From NCBI RefSeq assembly GCF_030866805.1, contig NZ_CP133019.1, positions 1,426,001-1,490,000 on the forward strand: DNA of 64,000 bases, given 5' to 3'. The position numbers were made by a program, and so were the translations under genes. The notes under the pieces are model-generated. The model had not been told where the DNA came from and did no database searches. It saw nothing but the letters and a program-made list of their open reading frames with translations. Within the stretch, counting starts at the first letter, position 1. Each line of letters starts with the position of its first letter. Source of the stretch: Microbacterium terrisoli (GTDB lineage: Bacteria > Actinomycetota > Actinomycetes > Actinomycetales > Microbacteriaceae). This document shows, one piece after another, positions 36,882 to 45,723 of this stretch.

Positions 36882-38462
36882 ATGAGCGAATCGGCCGTCC
36901 TGCTGCATCCGAACATCGCCCTCGCCGACGGCGGACGCGCCCAGGCGCTCCTGGTGATCGACGGGGTGATCCGTGCCGCGGGCACGCGCACCGACGTCCG
37001 CGAGATCGCTCCGGGCGGGGTGCGCGAGGTCGAGTTGCCGGGGGCGGTGGCCGTGGCCGGATTCCACGACGCGCACCTGCACGTCGCCGACCTCGCGCGC
37101 GAGCAGGACGCCGTCGATCTTCGCCCGGCGCGCTCGCTCGATGATGCGCTGGCCCTGATCCACCTGCACCTGGCCGCACGCCCGTCCGGCACCGCATGGA
37201 TCGGCGGGGGGCGATGGGACGCCAACCGCTGGACGGGGCCTGCGCCCACACGCCGCGCCCTGGACGCGATCAGCCCCACGCTGCCGATCTGCCTGTCGAG
37301 CATCGACGGGCACACGGTGTGGGTGAACACGGCGGCGCTGCGGGCGGTCGGCATCGGTGCCGGCACCCCCGACCCCGTCGATGGGCGCATCGAGCGTGAA
37401 GCGGGCGGCACCGAGCCGTCGGGACTCGTGCGCGAGGCGGCGTCGTCGGTGCTGATCGAGGCTGCGGCACGGTCGGCGGGCGGCGACATCACCGAGCGTG
37501 TGCAGCGCACGCTGCAGGCGCTCCTGGCGGCGGGGGTCACGCACATCACCGACTTCGACGGCGATGCATCCGCCCCGGCGCTCGCGCGGCTGCACGAAGA
37601 GCGAAGGCTCACCGTGCGGGTGCACAAGGGCATCGGGATGTCGTCCCTCGACGAGGCGATCGCCGCCGGGCTGCGCACCTCTGCCGGCGACGCGTGGATG
37701 ACCACGGGTCCGCTGAAGCTCTTCTCCGACGGGGCACTGGGCTCGCACACCGCGCACATGAGCGAAGACTTCGCCGACGAACCGGGCAACCGCGGGCTCG
37801 CCGTGCTGGACGCGGTCCGACTGGACGACCTGGTCGGTCGTGCGGTGCGGGCGGGCATCGCGGTGGCAACGCACGCCATCGGCGACGCGGCCAATCACTC
37901 GGTGCTCGACGCGTACGAACGATGGATGCCGCAGGCCCGGGCGGCAGGTCTGCGGCTGCGCATCGAACATGCCCAGCTGCTGCATCCCGCCGACGCCAGG
38001 CGGTTCGCGCAGCTCGGAGTGATCGCATCGCAGCAGCCCGCGCACTGGGCCAGTGATCGGGGGCTCATCGACCGCATGCTCCCCGGACACGAGCTTCTGG
38101 GCTACGGGTGGTCACGACTGCGCACCGACGGCGCGCGCATCGCGTTCGGGTCGGATGCGCCCGTCGAACCGGTGACGCCGATGCGCGGCATCCAGGCCGC
38201 GGTGCAGCGCAGCGACGTCGCCGGCGCGATCGGGGCGGTGCCCCCGTTCGGTGTCGCCGACGCGCTGGCGGCCTACTCGGCCGGCGGTGCGTATGCCGCG
38301 GGCCTGGAGGGGCGCTTCGGCAGGCTGGCGGTCGGGTACGCGGCCGATCTGACCGTGCTGGCCGAAGACCCCGTCACGGCCGCCGTCCACGACATCGAGC
38401 AGATCGGCGTGGCCGCCACCGTCGTGGGTGGCGCCGTCGCCTATCGGGCGACCGCCCCCTGA
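36882..38462 (+). CDS. YtcJ-like amidohydrolase
   Basis: Metal-dependent hydrolase of the amidohydrolase-3/YtcJ family, 526 residues. The beta-barrel metal centre is visible: GFHDAHLHVADL (HxH), SDGALGSHTAHMS, HAIGDAANHSVLDAYERW, LRIEHAQLL, and FGSDAPVEPVTPMRGIQAAVQR (catalytic Asp). Substrates of this family are largely undetermined (cyclic amides, N-formyl or imide compounds). Start ATG 36882 is favoured by a TATCGT box 7 nt upstream; GTG 36849, overlapping the previous stop, is an alternative that adds 11 residues. Confidence 0.87.
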   Translation: MSESAVLLHPNIALADGGRAQALLVIDGVIRAAGTRTDVREIAPGGVREVELPGAVAVAGFHDAHLHVADLAREQDAVDLRPARSLDDALALIHLHLAARPSGTAWIGGGRWDANRWTGPAPTRRALDAISPTLPICLSSIDGHTVWVNTAALRAVGIGAGTPDPVDGRIEREAGGTEPSGLVREAASSVLIEAAARSAGGDITERVQRTLQALLAAGVTHITDFDGDASAPALARLHEERRLTVRVHKGIGMSSLDEAIAAGLRTSAGDAWMTTGPLKLFSDGALGSHTAHMSEDFADEPGNRGLAVLDAVRLDDLVGRAVRAGIAVATHAIGDAANHSVLDAYERWMPQARAAGLRLRIEHAQLLHPADARRFAQLGVIASQQPAHWASDRGLIDRMLPGHELLGYGWSRLRTDGARIAFGSDAPVEPVTPMRGIQAAVQRSDVAGAIGAVPPFGVADALAAYSAGGAYAAGLEGRFGRLAVGYAADLTVLAEDPVTAAVHDIEQIGVAATVVGGAVAYRATAP

Positions 38463-38504
38463 TCGGCGCGCGCCGGGATGTCGGTCACGTGGCCTGGCCA
38501 CCGG

Positions 38505-39656
38505 TCAGGCCGGCGGACCCCCGGGCAGTCCCGTGCTGCCGAGGTTCTTCGCGCCGCGACGGCGCGGCGCGAGAGCGGCTGCCAGGGCCGTGATCTGCAC
38601 GGCGGCGGGGTCCAGCGGATCGGCTGCGACGATCGGGGTGCCGGCATCGCCGGCGGCCCGCAAGGCGGGGCTGAGCGGAATCGAGGCGAGCAGCGGCACC
38701 GCGTCGCCGTCGGCCGACAGCGCGGCGGCAGCGCGCGCGCCGCCGTCCGCGCCGAACAGATCCAGTACCGTGCCGTCGGCCAGGGTCATCGGCGCCATGT
38801 TCTCCACGACCCCGATCACGCTCTGACCTGTCTGCCGGGCCACCTGACCGCTGCGCACGGCCACGTCGACCGCGGCAGGCTGGGGTGTTGTGACCACCAG
38901 CACACCTGCGGTCGGCAGCAGCTGACCGACGGTGATCGCGATGTCTCCGGTGCCCGGCGGCATGTCCAGCAGCATCACGTCGACGTCACCGAAATGCACG
39001 TCGGTGAGAAACTGCTGCACTGTGCGGTGCAGCAGGGGACCGCGCCAGGCGACGGCCCGTCCTGTGTCCTGCTCACGCAGGAACATGCCGATCGAGATCG
39101 TCTTCACCTCGTGGGCCACCGGCGGCAGGATCATGTCGTCGATCCGGGTCGGATGAGGCGCACGGCCGCGCTCGTCGGTCAGGCCCATGAGCCCGGGGAT
39201 CGAGAAACCGTGCACGTCGACGTCGATCAGTCCCACACGCAGTCCTCGCTGCGCGAACGCGACGGCAAGGTTCGCCGTCAACGTCGACTTGCCCACACCG
39301 CCCTTGCCGCTGGTGACGGCGATCACCGTCGTGCGGGGACCGAACCCGGCGGTGCGCGAGGCACGCGAGCCGCGCAGCTTCGCCACCAGCGCCATGCGCT
39401 CGTCGGGGTTCATGACGGTCACGTCCACGGCGACGTCCTGGATTCCCGGCACCGCGCGGGCCGCAGCCTCGACGTCGGCCCTGATCTTCTCCGACATCGG
39501 GCAGCCCACCACCGTCAGCGCGACGCCCACGTGGGCTGTGGCATCCTGATCCACCCGGATCTCGCGCAGCATGTCCATCGACGCGATCGGCTGGCGCAGC
39601 TCGGGGTCGACCACCGCGCCCACGGCCTCGCGGACCGCGTCGTCGAGCGTGCTCAC
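38505..39656 (-). CDS. mrp: Mrp/ApbC-type iron-sulfur cluster carrier ATPase
   Basis: P-loop ATPase of 383 residues that carries and transfers Fe-S clusters in related bacteria. An N-terminal MIP18/DUF59 domain (LDDAVREAVGAVVDPELRQPI) precedes the deviant Walker A VTSGKGGVGKSTLTANLA and the DVDVHGFSIPGLMG and LLDMPPGTGDIAI motifs. The CxxC cluster-binding motif common in many Mrp proteins is not evident near the C-terminus (ENMAPM is followed by no Cys pair). Its start overlaps the DUF1003 gene by 4 nt, so it is the last gene of a MgtE_N-DUF1003-mrp operon. Confidence 0.93.
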   Translation of the reverse strand: MSTLDDAVREAVGAVVDPELRQPIASMDMLREIRVDQDATAHVGVALTVVGCPMSEKIRADVEAAARAVPGIQDVAVDVTVMNPDERMALVAKLRGSRASRTAGFGPRTTVIAVTSGKGGVGKSTLTANLAVAFAQRGLRVGLIDVDVHGFSIPGLMGLTDERGRAPHPTRIDDMILPPVAHEVKTISIGMFLREQDTGRAVAWRGPLLHRTVQQFLTDVHFGDVDVMLLDMPPGTGDIAITVGQLLPTAGVLVVTTPQPAAVDVAVRSGQVARQTGQSVIGVVENMAPMTLADGTVLDLFGADGGARAAAALSADGDAVPLLASIPLSPALRAAGDAGTPIVAADPLDPAAVQITALAAALAPRRRGAKNLGSTGLPGGPPA

Positions 39657-40162
39657 GAGGCGGCACCGTCGCCGCGCGCGTCCAGCTGTTCAAGCATGGT
39701 CTTCAGCTCCTGCCGCAGCGTCTCGCGTGTCATGATCTCGCCCGACAGCTCCGTCATCGCCATGCGCAGGGCTACGATCTCGCGCGCCAGGTACTCGGTG
39801 TCGGCGAGATTGCGCTCGGCACGCTGGCGGTCCTGCTCGATCTGCACGCGGTCGCGGTCATCCTGACGGTTCTGCGCGAGCAGGATGAGGGGAGCAGCGT
39901 ACGAGGCCTGCAGCGAGAGCATGAGGGTCAGTGCGGTGAAGCCGTTGGCCGCGGAGTCGAACTTCAGGGCGTCGGGCATCAGCGTGTTCCACGCGAGCCA
40001 CGCGGCGCAGAACAGCGTCAGGATGGCGAGGAAGCCGGGGGTGCCCATCGCGCGGGCCACCCATTCGGTGAACCGGCCGAACCTGTCGCGTGAGGGCTGG
40101 GCCGAACGCGCACGTATGGCACTCAAGCCTCGGGGTGCCTCGAGGTTCGTCGCCCGTGCCAT
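39653..40162 (-). CDS. DUF1003 membrane protein
   Basis: A 169-residue protein with two transmembrane helices (FLAILTLFCAAWLAWNTLMP and FTALTLMLSLQASYAAPLIL) followed by a long charged coiled-coil (QNRQDDRDRVQIEQDRQRAERNLADTEYLAREI) and a C-terminal ALRMAMTELSGEI helix. This is the full DUF1003 layout; the function is unknown. Start ATG 40162 forms a TGATG overlap with the upstream MgtE_N gene, and the 3' end overlaps mrp. The three genes are conserved together in actinobacteria. Confidence 0.9.
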   Translation of the reverse strand: MARATNLEAPRGLSAIRARSAQPSRDRFGRFTEWVARAMGTPGFLAILTLFCAAWLAWNTLMPDALKFDSAANGFTALTLMLSLQASYAAPLILLAQNRQDDRDRVQIEQDRQRAERNLADTEYLAREIVALRMAMTELSGEIMTRETLRQELKTMLEQLDARGDGAAS

Positions 40163-41454
40163 CAACGCCGCCTCGGGATGCTCGCCGTGGTCACCGGAAC
40201 CGACTCGTGCGGGGCCTCATCGGCGTCTTGCGAGCGCCAGTCGTCCGGCAGCAGGTAGTCGAGCACGTCATCGACGCTGACCGCTCCCACGAGCCTCTGG
40301 GCGGGGTCGACCACGGGCATCGACACGAGGTTGTAGCTGGCCAGCAGCCGCGCCACCTCGGTCGCCGAGGCCGTGACCGGCACCGCGTCCACGGTGTCGT
40401 CGATGATCGCCCCGAGCCGCTCGTGCGGCGGGTAGCGCAGCATCCGCTGGAAATGCACCGTGCCCAGAAGGCGACCGGTGGGCGTCTCGTACGGCGGCAG
40501 GGTGATGAACACGGCCGCCGCGAGCGCCGGATGCAGTTCGTGCCGCCGGATCAGTGCCAGCGCCTCGGCCACTGTCGCATCGGCGGGCAGCACGATCGGC
40601 TCGCTGGTCATGAGGCCGCCGGCGGTGTCGGGGCCGTACTTCAGCAGGGCGCGGACGTCTTCGGCCTCTTCGGGCTCCATGAGATCCAGCAGCTTCTCGA
40701 GCCGGTTCTCGGGCAGCTGGCCGAGCACGTCGGCTGCGTCATCCGGTTCCATCGCGTCCAGGATGTCGGCGGCACGCTCATCGCCGAGCTGTTCGAGGAT
40801 GTGCAGCTGCTCGTCTTCGGGCATCTCCTCCAGCGCGTCGGCGAGCCGGTCGTCGGGGAGCTCTTCGGCCACTTCGAGCAGGCGGTCATCGGGCAGGTCG
40901 AGCAGCGTGTTGGCCAGGTCGGCGGGCTTGAGCTCGGAATAGGTCGCCACCAGCTGCTCGGCGGACTGCGCCTCGCCGGGCGACTGGTTCTCGCGCACCT
41001 CGTTCCAGCTCGCGAAGGTCGTCGGCCCCTTCGCGAAGGGCGCCGGACTCGTCTTGGGCTTGCGCAGGAACAGCTGGCTGACGTTCCACATGCCCAGCCG
41101 GTCCTGCTCGATCGCGACGTCTTCGATGACTGCGTGGCCGGACCCGTCGCGGAAGTACACCTTGCGGCCCAGCAGCTCGACCATGACCCGCACCTCGCCG
41201 CCTCGCTGCTGGAACCGTCGGACGTTGATCAGCCCTGTCGTGATGACCTGACCGGTCGCGATCGAGGTGACGCGCCCGATCGAGAGGAACACATTGCGTC
41301 GCCCGCGGATCTCGACGACCAGGCCCACGACGCGCGGCGGATCGTCTTTGCGGTAGATCACCACGACATCGCGCACGCGACCCACGCGGTCGCCTGCGGG
41401 ATCGAAGACCGTGCAGCCCGCCAAGCGGGCGACGAATACCCTCTGCGTGCTCAC
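40162..41454 (-). CDS. MgtE N-domain and CBS protein without channel domain
   Basis: A 430-residue soluble protein. An N-terminal PRC-barrel-like part (residues about 1-130; FVARLAGCTVFDPAGDRVGRVRDVVVIY) precedes a superhelical MgtE_N domain (residues about 165-290) with repeated ELPDDRL/EMPEDEQ helices. Two CBS modules close it (TSEPIVLPADATVAEALALIRRHE and VDAVPVTASATEVARLLASYNLVSMPVVDP). The five-helix channel of true MgtE is missing, so it cannot transport magnesium alone. It may sense Mg2+ or adenine nucleotides for a partner. GTG 41454 follows TACGCT with 6-nt spacing. Confidence 0.88.
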   Translation of the reverse strand: MSTQRVFVARLAGCTVFDPAGDRVGRVRDVVVIYRKDDPPRVVGLVVEIRGRRNVFLSIGRVTSIATGQVITTGLINVRRFQQRGGEVRVMVELLGRKVYFRDGSGHAVIEDVAIEQDRLGMWNVSQLFLRKPKTSPAPFAKGPTTFASWNEVRENQSPGEAQSAEQLVATYSELKPADLANTLLDLPDDRLLEVAEELPDDRLADALEEMPEDEQLHILEQLGDERAADILDAMEPDDAADVLGQLPENRLEKLLDLMEPEEAEDVRALLKYGPDTAGGLMTSEPIVLPADATVAEALALIRRHELHPALAAAVFITLPPYETPTGRLLGTVHFQRMLRYPPHERLGAIIDDTVDAVPVTASATEVARLLASYNLVSMPVVDPAQRLVGAVSVDDVLDYLLPDDWRSQDADEAPHESVPVTTASIPRRR

Positions 41455-41460
41455 GGTCCC

Positions 41461-41466
41461 AGCGTA
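41461..41466 (-). promoter_or_regulatory. TACGCT box 6 nt before the MgtE_N-DUF1003-mrp operon
   Basis: On the minus strand: TACGCT, GGGACC, GTG 41454. This decides the start codon and predicts leaderless expression. Confidence 0.5.
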
Positions 41467-41509
41467 GCCGCACGCCACGTGCCGTCGGCAGAGCGCACGG
41501 CGAGCGTGA

Positions 41510-41515
41510 CAAGAT
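41510..41515 (+). promoter_or_regulatory. CAAGAT box 6 nt before the stress-like membrane protein gene
   Basis: CAAGAT, GGTCAG, ATG 41522, divergent from the TACGCT promoter 44 nt away. Confidence 0.4.
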
Positions 41516-41521
41516 GGTCAG

Positions 41522-42385
41522 ATGAGTATGCCGGGGGTTCCACAGGGACGAAGCGAGGTCGGCGACACCGTCGCGAGCTTCCCGACGTATGAAGCGGCAC
41601 AGAAGGCCGTGTCGGCGCTCATCGCCGGTGACGTTCCTGCCCGTGACATCGCCATCGTCGGCTTCGGTCTGCGCTCGATCGAACGGGTCACCGGCAAGCT
41701 CGGATATGCCACGGCGGCGCGCACCGGAGCCATCAACGGACTGCTGCTGGGTCTGTTCTTCTCGGCCATCTTCCTCCTGGGCAGCCCCACCGTCTCGGTG
41801 CCGGTGTTCATCGGTGTGCTGTTCATCGGCGTGGCCCTGGGCATGCTCATGAGCATCGGGGCATATGCCATCGTGCGACGCCGTCGGGACTTCGCGTCTG
41901 TCATGCAGGTCCTCGCCGACCACTACGAAGTCACCGTGCTCGCCGGCAGCGTGCACCGGGCGCGTGAGCTCGTCGGGTCGATGCCGGGGCAGGCGCCGCG
42001 CCCGGGTACGACGGCGCAGGGCCAGCCGCCGGCGGCTCCGCCGGTGCGCGAGGATGCCGCGCCCACGCCGCCCCGGTACGGGGAGCGGATAGCGCCGCCC
42101 GCGTTCGGCGAGCGGGCGCCGGAGGGTGGGACGGCGGGGCACCAGTGGTCGCAGCCGGAGCCATCGTCGTCGGAGGCTCCGCAACCGGAGGATGCGCCGA
42201 CCGAGCCCCCACGGTACGGTGAGCGCATCGCCGAGCCGGTGACCCCCGCGGAGCCGGCCGATGCCGCAGGCCCCGCTCATGCCGCCGAGCCTGCCGATTC
42301 TTCGGAGTCGGACGATTCGAACGAGCCGGCCGCGGACGGCCGATCCGATGACGATGACCCCGATGACGGCGACCGGCACGCGTGA
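41522..42385 (+). CDS. General stress protein 17M-like membrane protein with long disordered tail
   Basis: A 287-residue protein. The N-terminal part (FPTYEAAQKAVSALIAGDVPARDIAIVGFGLRSIERVTGKLGYATAARTGAINGLLLGLFFSAIFLL) matches the YflT/general-stress-17M type: a small ferredoxin-like fold followed by two glycine-rich transmembrane helices. Residues from about 150 on form a proline, glutamate and aspartate-rich disordered tail with two copies of PPRYGERIA plus a related FGERAPE, ending in a run of acidic residues. Function is unknown. The last 23 nt overlap the next gene. Confidence 0.78.
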   Translation: MSMPGVPQGRSEVGDTVASFPTYEAAQKAVSALIAGDVPARDIAIVGFGLRSIERVTGKLGYATAARTGAINGLLLGLFFSAIFLLGSPTVSVPVFIGVLFIGVALGMLMSIGAYAIVRRRRDFASVMQVLADHYEVTVLAGSVHRARELVGSMPGQAPRPGTTAQGQPPAAPPVREDAAPTPPRYGERIAPPAFGERAPEGGTAGHQWSQPEPSSSEAPQPEDAPTEPPRYGERIAEPVTPAEPADAAGPAHAAEPADSSESDDSNEPAADGRSDDDDPDDGDRHA

Positions 42386-43040
42386 GCTGAAGGTCTCGGT
42401 GCCGCTGCCGGCGGGGAGCGTGGAGGTCGACGCCGTCCTGCACGAGCCGCCGCACTCCGTGGCCACGGTGATCGTCGCGCACGGCGCCGGCACTGGCATG
42501 GATCACCCGTTCCTCATCGGGTTCGCGAACGAACTCGCGCAGGCGGGCCTGCGCGCCGTGCGCTTCAACTTCGCCTACTCGCAGCTGGGACGGCGGATGC
42601 CCGGACCGGCCGCGCATGCGATCGCGGCGTGGACGGCGGCGGCAGACCTCGTCGATGACGGCGCGCCGTGGTTCGCCGCGGGACGCTCGTACGGCGGCCG
42701 GATGGGATCGATGGCCGCCGCCGAGGGCGTGATGGCCCCGACCGGGCTCGTCTACCTCGGCTATCCGCTGCATCCGCCCGGAAAGCCCGACGCCCCACGC
42801 GTGGCCCACCTGCCGCAGATCACCGCGCCGCAGCTGTTCCTTTCGGGCACACGCGACCCGTTCGTCGATCCCCACGAGCAGCTCGAACAGGCCGTGGCCT
42901 CCTGCCGCGACGCGACGCTGCAGTGGGTGGATGCCGCAGGCCACGGCTTCGAAGTCGCCGGTCACAAGCGACCTGCCGCCGACATCGGCGTCGACATCGC
43001 CGCACGGGTCGTGCCCTGGATGCGTGACCGACTGGCCTGA
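42363..43040 (+). CDS. Alpha/beta hydrolase of the TEX30/KANL3 type
   Basis: A 225-residue hydrolase-fold protein. The nucleophile elbow is AAGRSYGGRMGS (GxSxGG, serine), the acid is in LSGTRDPFVDP and the histidine in VDAAGHGFEV. The oxyanion-region HGAGTGMDHPFL is typical of the dienelactone hydrolase-like TEX30 group. Substrate is unknown. Several ATG codons lie in the overlap with the upstream gene (42348, 42354, 42363); the last is taken because it leaves the natural TATGTRELKV N-terminus. Confidence 0.82.
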   Translation: MTATGTRELKVSVPLPAGSVEVDAVLHEPPHSVATVIVAHGAGTGMDHPFLIGFANELAQAGLRAVRFNFAYSQLGRRMPGPAAHAIAAWTAAADLVDDGAPWFAAGRSYGGRMGSMAAAEGVMAPTGLVYLGYPLHPPGKPDAPRVAHLPQITAPQLFLSGTRDPFVDPHEQLEQAVASCRDATLQWVDAAGHGFEVAGHKRPAADIGVDIAARVVPWMRDRLA

Positions 43041-43077
43041 CTCCTTGCCGGGTGCCCGCTCACGTCCCGGAACCGAG

Positions 43078-43141
43078 ACATGACATGACACTACTGGCCG
43101 GAATTCTTGCGCAGATTTCGGCCACTTCTGTCATCTCACGG
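43078..43141. repeat. Imperfect palindrome at the hydrolase-aminopeptidase junction
   Basis: Arms 43078-43104 and 43115-43141 match at 20 of 27 positions as inverted repeats, including a GTGGCCGAAAT-like core, around a 10-nt loop (TCTTGCGCAG). It lies between converging genes and is AT-richer than its flanks, like the palindrome at 22049-22130, but it has a different sequence. Likely a bidirectional terminator or an intergenic repeat. Confidence 0.55.
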
Positions 43142-43165
43142 AATGTGCGACGCCCGTGCCCGAGC

Positions 43166-44575
43166 TCAGCCGCGCAGCCGCGCGACCCACCCCTCGACCT
43201 CGTCAGCGGTGCGCGGGAGAGCCGCCGAGAGGTTCTCGACACCGTCGGCGGTGACCAGGATGTCGTCTTCGATGCGCACGCCGATACCGCGGAATTCGGT
43301 CGGCACGGTCTCGTCGTCGATCTGGAAGTACAGCCCGGGCTCGATCGTGAACACCATGCCCGGCTCGAGCAGACCGTCGTAGTACATCTCGCGCCGCGCC
43401 TGCGCGCAGTCGTGCACGTCGATGCCGAGGTGATGGCTCGTGCCGTGCACCATGTACCTGCGGTGCTGTCCGCCGGCATCGGCATCCAGTGCCTCGTCAG
43501 CGGTCACCGGCAGCAGCCCCCATTCGGCGGTGCGCCGGGCGATCACGGCCATCGCCGCCTCGTGCACGCTGCGGAACGTCACGCCGGGCGTGGCTGCGGC
43601 GAACGCCGCGTCGGCCGCTTCGCGCACCGTCTCGTAGATCTTGCGCTGGATGTCGGTGAAGGTGCCTGAGACGGGGATCGTGCGCGTGATGTCGGCGGTG
43701 TAAAGGCTGTCCAGCTCCGCACCGGCATCGATCAGGATCAGGTCGCCGTCGACGACCGCGCCGTCGTTGCGGGTCCAGTGCAGGTAGCACGCGTGCGGGC
43801 CGGCCGCGGCGATCGTGTCGTAGCCCTCCCAGTTGCCGTCGCTGCGTGCACGCCGGTGGAACACTCCCTCCACGACACGCTCGCCCTTGGGGTGGGCGAC
43901 GATGGCGGGCAGCTCGCGCACGATGTCGTCGAAGCCGTCGGCGGTGACGGCGACGGCGGCCCGCATCTGCGCGATCTCGTACTCGTCCTTGACCAGGCGC
44001 AGCTCCGACACGGCGCGGGTCAGCGCGGCATCCTCGCCGGCGACGAGCTGGCCGTCGTGGTCTTCATACGTGTCGATGTGCGCTGTGGGCAGGCCCAGCT
44101 GTGCGGCCACGGCGGCCAGCGGCGGCCGTGGGCCGATCCAGAATTCGCCGACCGAGGCATCGCCGTAGAACTCCTCCGTGGTGCGGTCGGCGCGCTCGCG
44201 GAAGTACAGCGTCGCTTCGTGGCCCGAAGCGGTCGGCTCGAACACCAGAACCGATCCCGGCTCGGAGTCCGCGCCCCACCCGGTGAGGTGCGAGAACGCA
44301 GAGTGGGCGCGGAACGGGTAGTCGGTGTCGTTGCTGCGCTGCTTCGCGTCGCCGGCGGGGATGACGAGGCGCAGACCCGCGAACTGCGCCGACAGTCGCG
44401 CGCGGCGCGCTGCGGCGTAGGGCGCCTGTGCGTGCTGCCCGGGCAGTGTCTCGGGCCGGGCCGCCCAGCCCGTGGAGATCGTGTCGAGAAAGCCCTGGGG
44501 GAAGGGCTGCCGGCGGTTCTGACCTGTGCTCTGCTGCGCGGTGGCGCTCGCAGTCGAATCGGCAGTCGTGCTCAT
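43166..44575 (-). CDS. pepP: Xaa-Pro aminopeptidase (aminopeptidase P family)
   Basis: Dinuclear-metal M24 peptidase of 469 residues that removes N-terminal residues preceding proline. The pita-bread domain ligands are visible: LIDAGAELDSLYTADITRTIPV (two Asp), MVHGTSHHLGIDVHD (His), MVFTIEPGLYF (Glu), GIGVRIEDDILV (Glu). The N-terminal domain, with RLSAQFAGLRLVIPAGDAKQRSNDTDYPFR, matches aminopeptidase P. ATG 44575 is preceded by GAGACT with 6-nt spacing rather than a ribosome-binding site. The protein starts with a serine/threonine-rich, poorly conserved stretch. Confidence 0.94.
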   Translation of the reverse strand: MSTTADSTASATAQQSTGQNRRQPFPQGFLDTISTGWAARPETLPGQHAQAPYAAARRARLSAQFAGLRLVIPAGDAKQRSNDTDYPFRAHSAFSHLTGWGADSEPGSVLVFEPTASGHEATLYFRERADRTTEEFYGDASVGEFWIGPRPPLAAVAAQLGLPTAHIDTYEDHDGQLVAGEDAALTRAVSELRLVKDEYEIAQMRAAVAVTADGFDDIVRELPAIVAHPKGERVVEGVFHRRARSDGNWEGYDTIAAAGPHACYLHWTRNDGAVVDGDLILIDAGAELDSLYTADITRTIPVSGTFTDIQRKIYETVREAADAAFAAATPGVTFRSVHEAAMAVIARRTAEWGLLPVTADEALDADAGGQHRRYMVHGTSHHLGIDVHDCAQARREMYYDGLLEPGMVFTIEPGLYFQIDDETVPTEFRGIGVRIEDDILVTADGVENLSAALPRTADEVEGWVARLRG

Positions 44576-44643
44576 GGTTCCAGTCTCGCATGAGCGCGGC
44601 ATCCTGATTCCGGGGTGCGGCGTCGCGACATGGAGGCGGAAGG

Positions 44644-45663
44644 TCAGTGCGCGGGGTCCAGCTGCACGACCAGCGGTCGATGATCGCTCTGGCCGCTGTC
44701 CATCGAGGTCAGCACGACCGATCCGGCCGGTGTCCAGGCATCCGTGGCCATCACATGATCGATGGGAGCCCCGGCCAACGGCGGCAGGGACGTCGGCCAC
44801 GTGCCGACGGCACCGTTGCCGGTGGCGTCCTCGGCGTCATGGCACCGGCCGAGGGTCCCCCCGTCGGTGCCCAGACCCGCCATGTGGTCGACGGTCGCAT
44901 TGAAATCGCCCGCCATGATCACGTTGTCTGTGGCGCACTGGTCGGCGATCCACTGCAGGTCGTGGCGCCAGGCCTGCATGTAGTGGGCCCGCGGCGCGAC
45001 GGCGTGGGCGGCGACCACGATCGGTCCCTTGCCGTCGACCGGCATCGCGACGACGGAGGGCACCGTCGAGGTGTTGCTCGACCTATCGGTCGACGATTCG
45101 ATCACCGAGTAGGTGCCCAGACGCGGCGAGATGAGCACCGTGGTCGAGCTGGCGTCCCAGCCGTGCTCGCCGTACTGCGTGTGGTAGGCCCACATGCGGT
45201 GTCCGAGATCGCGCATCGCGACGGCCACCTTCTCGCCGGTGGCGATCGTGGTCTCGGGAAGGGTCACGATGTCCGCGTCCATCGCGACGGCGGTGCGGGC
45301 GACGGCAGTGGGCGAGGTGGCCTCGCCGGCCGTGTTCCACGTCATCACACGGACGCTGCCGTCCTTCTTCGCAGGAAGGGCGTCGCTCCCGGTGCCGCGC
45401 GAGATCAGCACGCCCGCGCCGGCAGCGCCGGCCAGCAGCATGACCACGGCGAGGGATGCCGCGAACAGGCGTATCGGGCGGATCAGGGTCAGCAGCAGCA
45501 TGACGACCAGCAGTGCCGCGAAGCCCACTGTCACGATGCCGCGGAAGGCGATGATCTGGGCGAGCGGATACGTGCGCTCGAGGTGGAAGAACTGGGGCCA
45601 CGTCAGGATCGCGGCGGTGATCGCACACAGCACGGTCACCAGGATCCCGAGAAGGCGAAGCAC
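44644..45663 (-). CDS. Membrane-anchored endonuclease/exonuclease/phosphatase family protein
   Basis: A 339-residue protein with three N-terminal transmembrane helices (residues about 3-22, 35-60 and 66-88) and an extracytoplasmic EEP domain. Catalytic motifs are VMTWNTAGE, VTLPETTI, IMAGDFNATVDH, IDHVMATD and GQSDHRPLVV. Family members include secreted nucleases and phosphoesterases; the substrate of this one is unknown. The GTG start at 45663 is divergent from the PHP gene, leaving 60 nt of shared upstream DNA. Confidence 0.88.
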   Translation of the reverse strand: MLRLLGILVTVLCAITAAILTWPQFFHLERTYPLAQIIAFRGIVTVGFAALLVVMLLLTLIRPIRLFAASLAVVMLLAGAAGAGVLISRGTGSDALPAKKDGSVRVMTWNTAGEATSPTAVARTAVAMDADIVTLPETTIATGEKVAVAMRDLGHRMWAYHTQYGEHGWDASSTTVLISPRLGTYSVIESSTDRSSNTSTVPSVVAMPVDGKGPIVVAAHAVAPRAHYMQAWRHDLQWIADQCATDNVIMAGDFNATVDHMAGLGTDGGTLGRCHDAEDATGNGAVGTWPTSLPPLAGAPIDHVMATDAWTPAGSVVLTSMDSGQSDHRPLVVQLDPAH

Positions 45664-45711
45664 GAGGCGACTCTATGCTGAGAGCCTGGGAGATCGGCAC
45701 GTGCGGCACGC

Positions 45712-45717
45712 TACTCT
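45712..45717 (+). promoter_or_regulatory. TACTCT box 6 nt before the PHP gene
   Basis: TACTCT, CAGGGC, ATG 45724. Leaderless expression is predicted. Confidence 0.45.
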
Positions 45718-45723
45718 CAGGGC

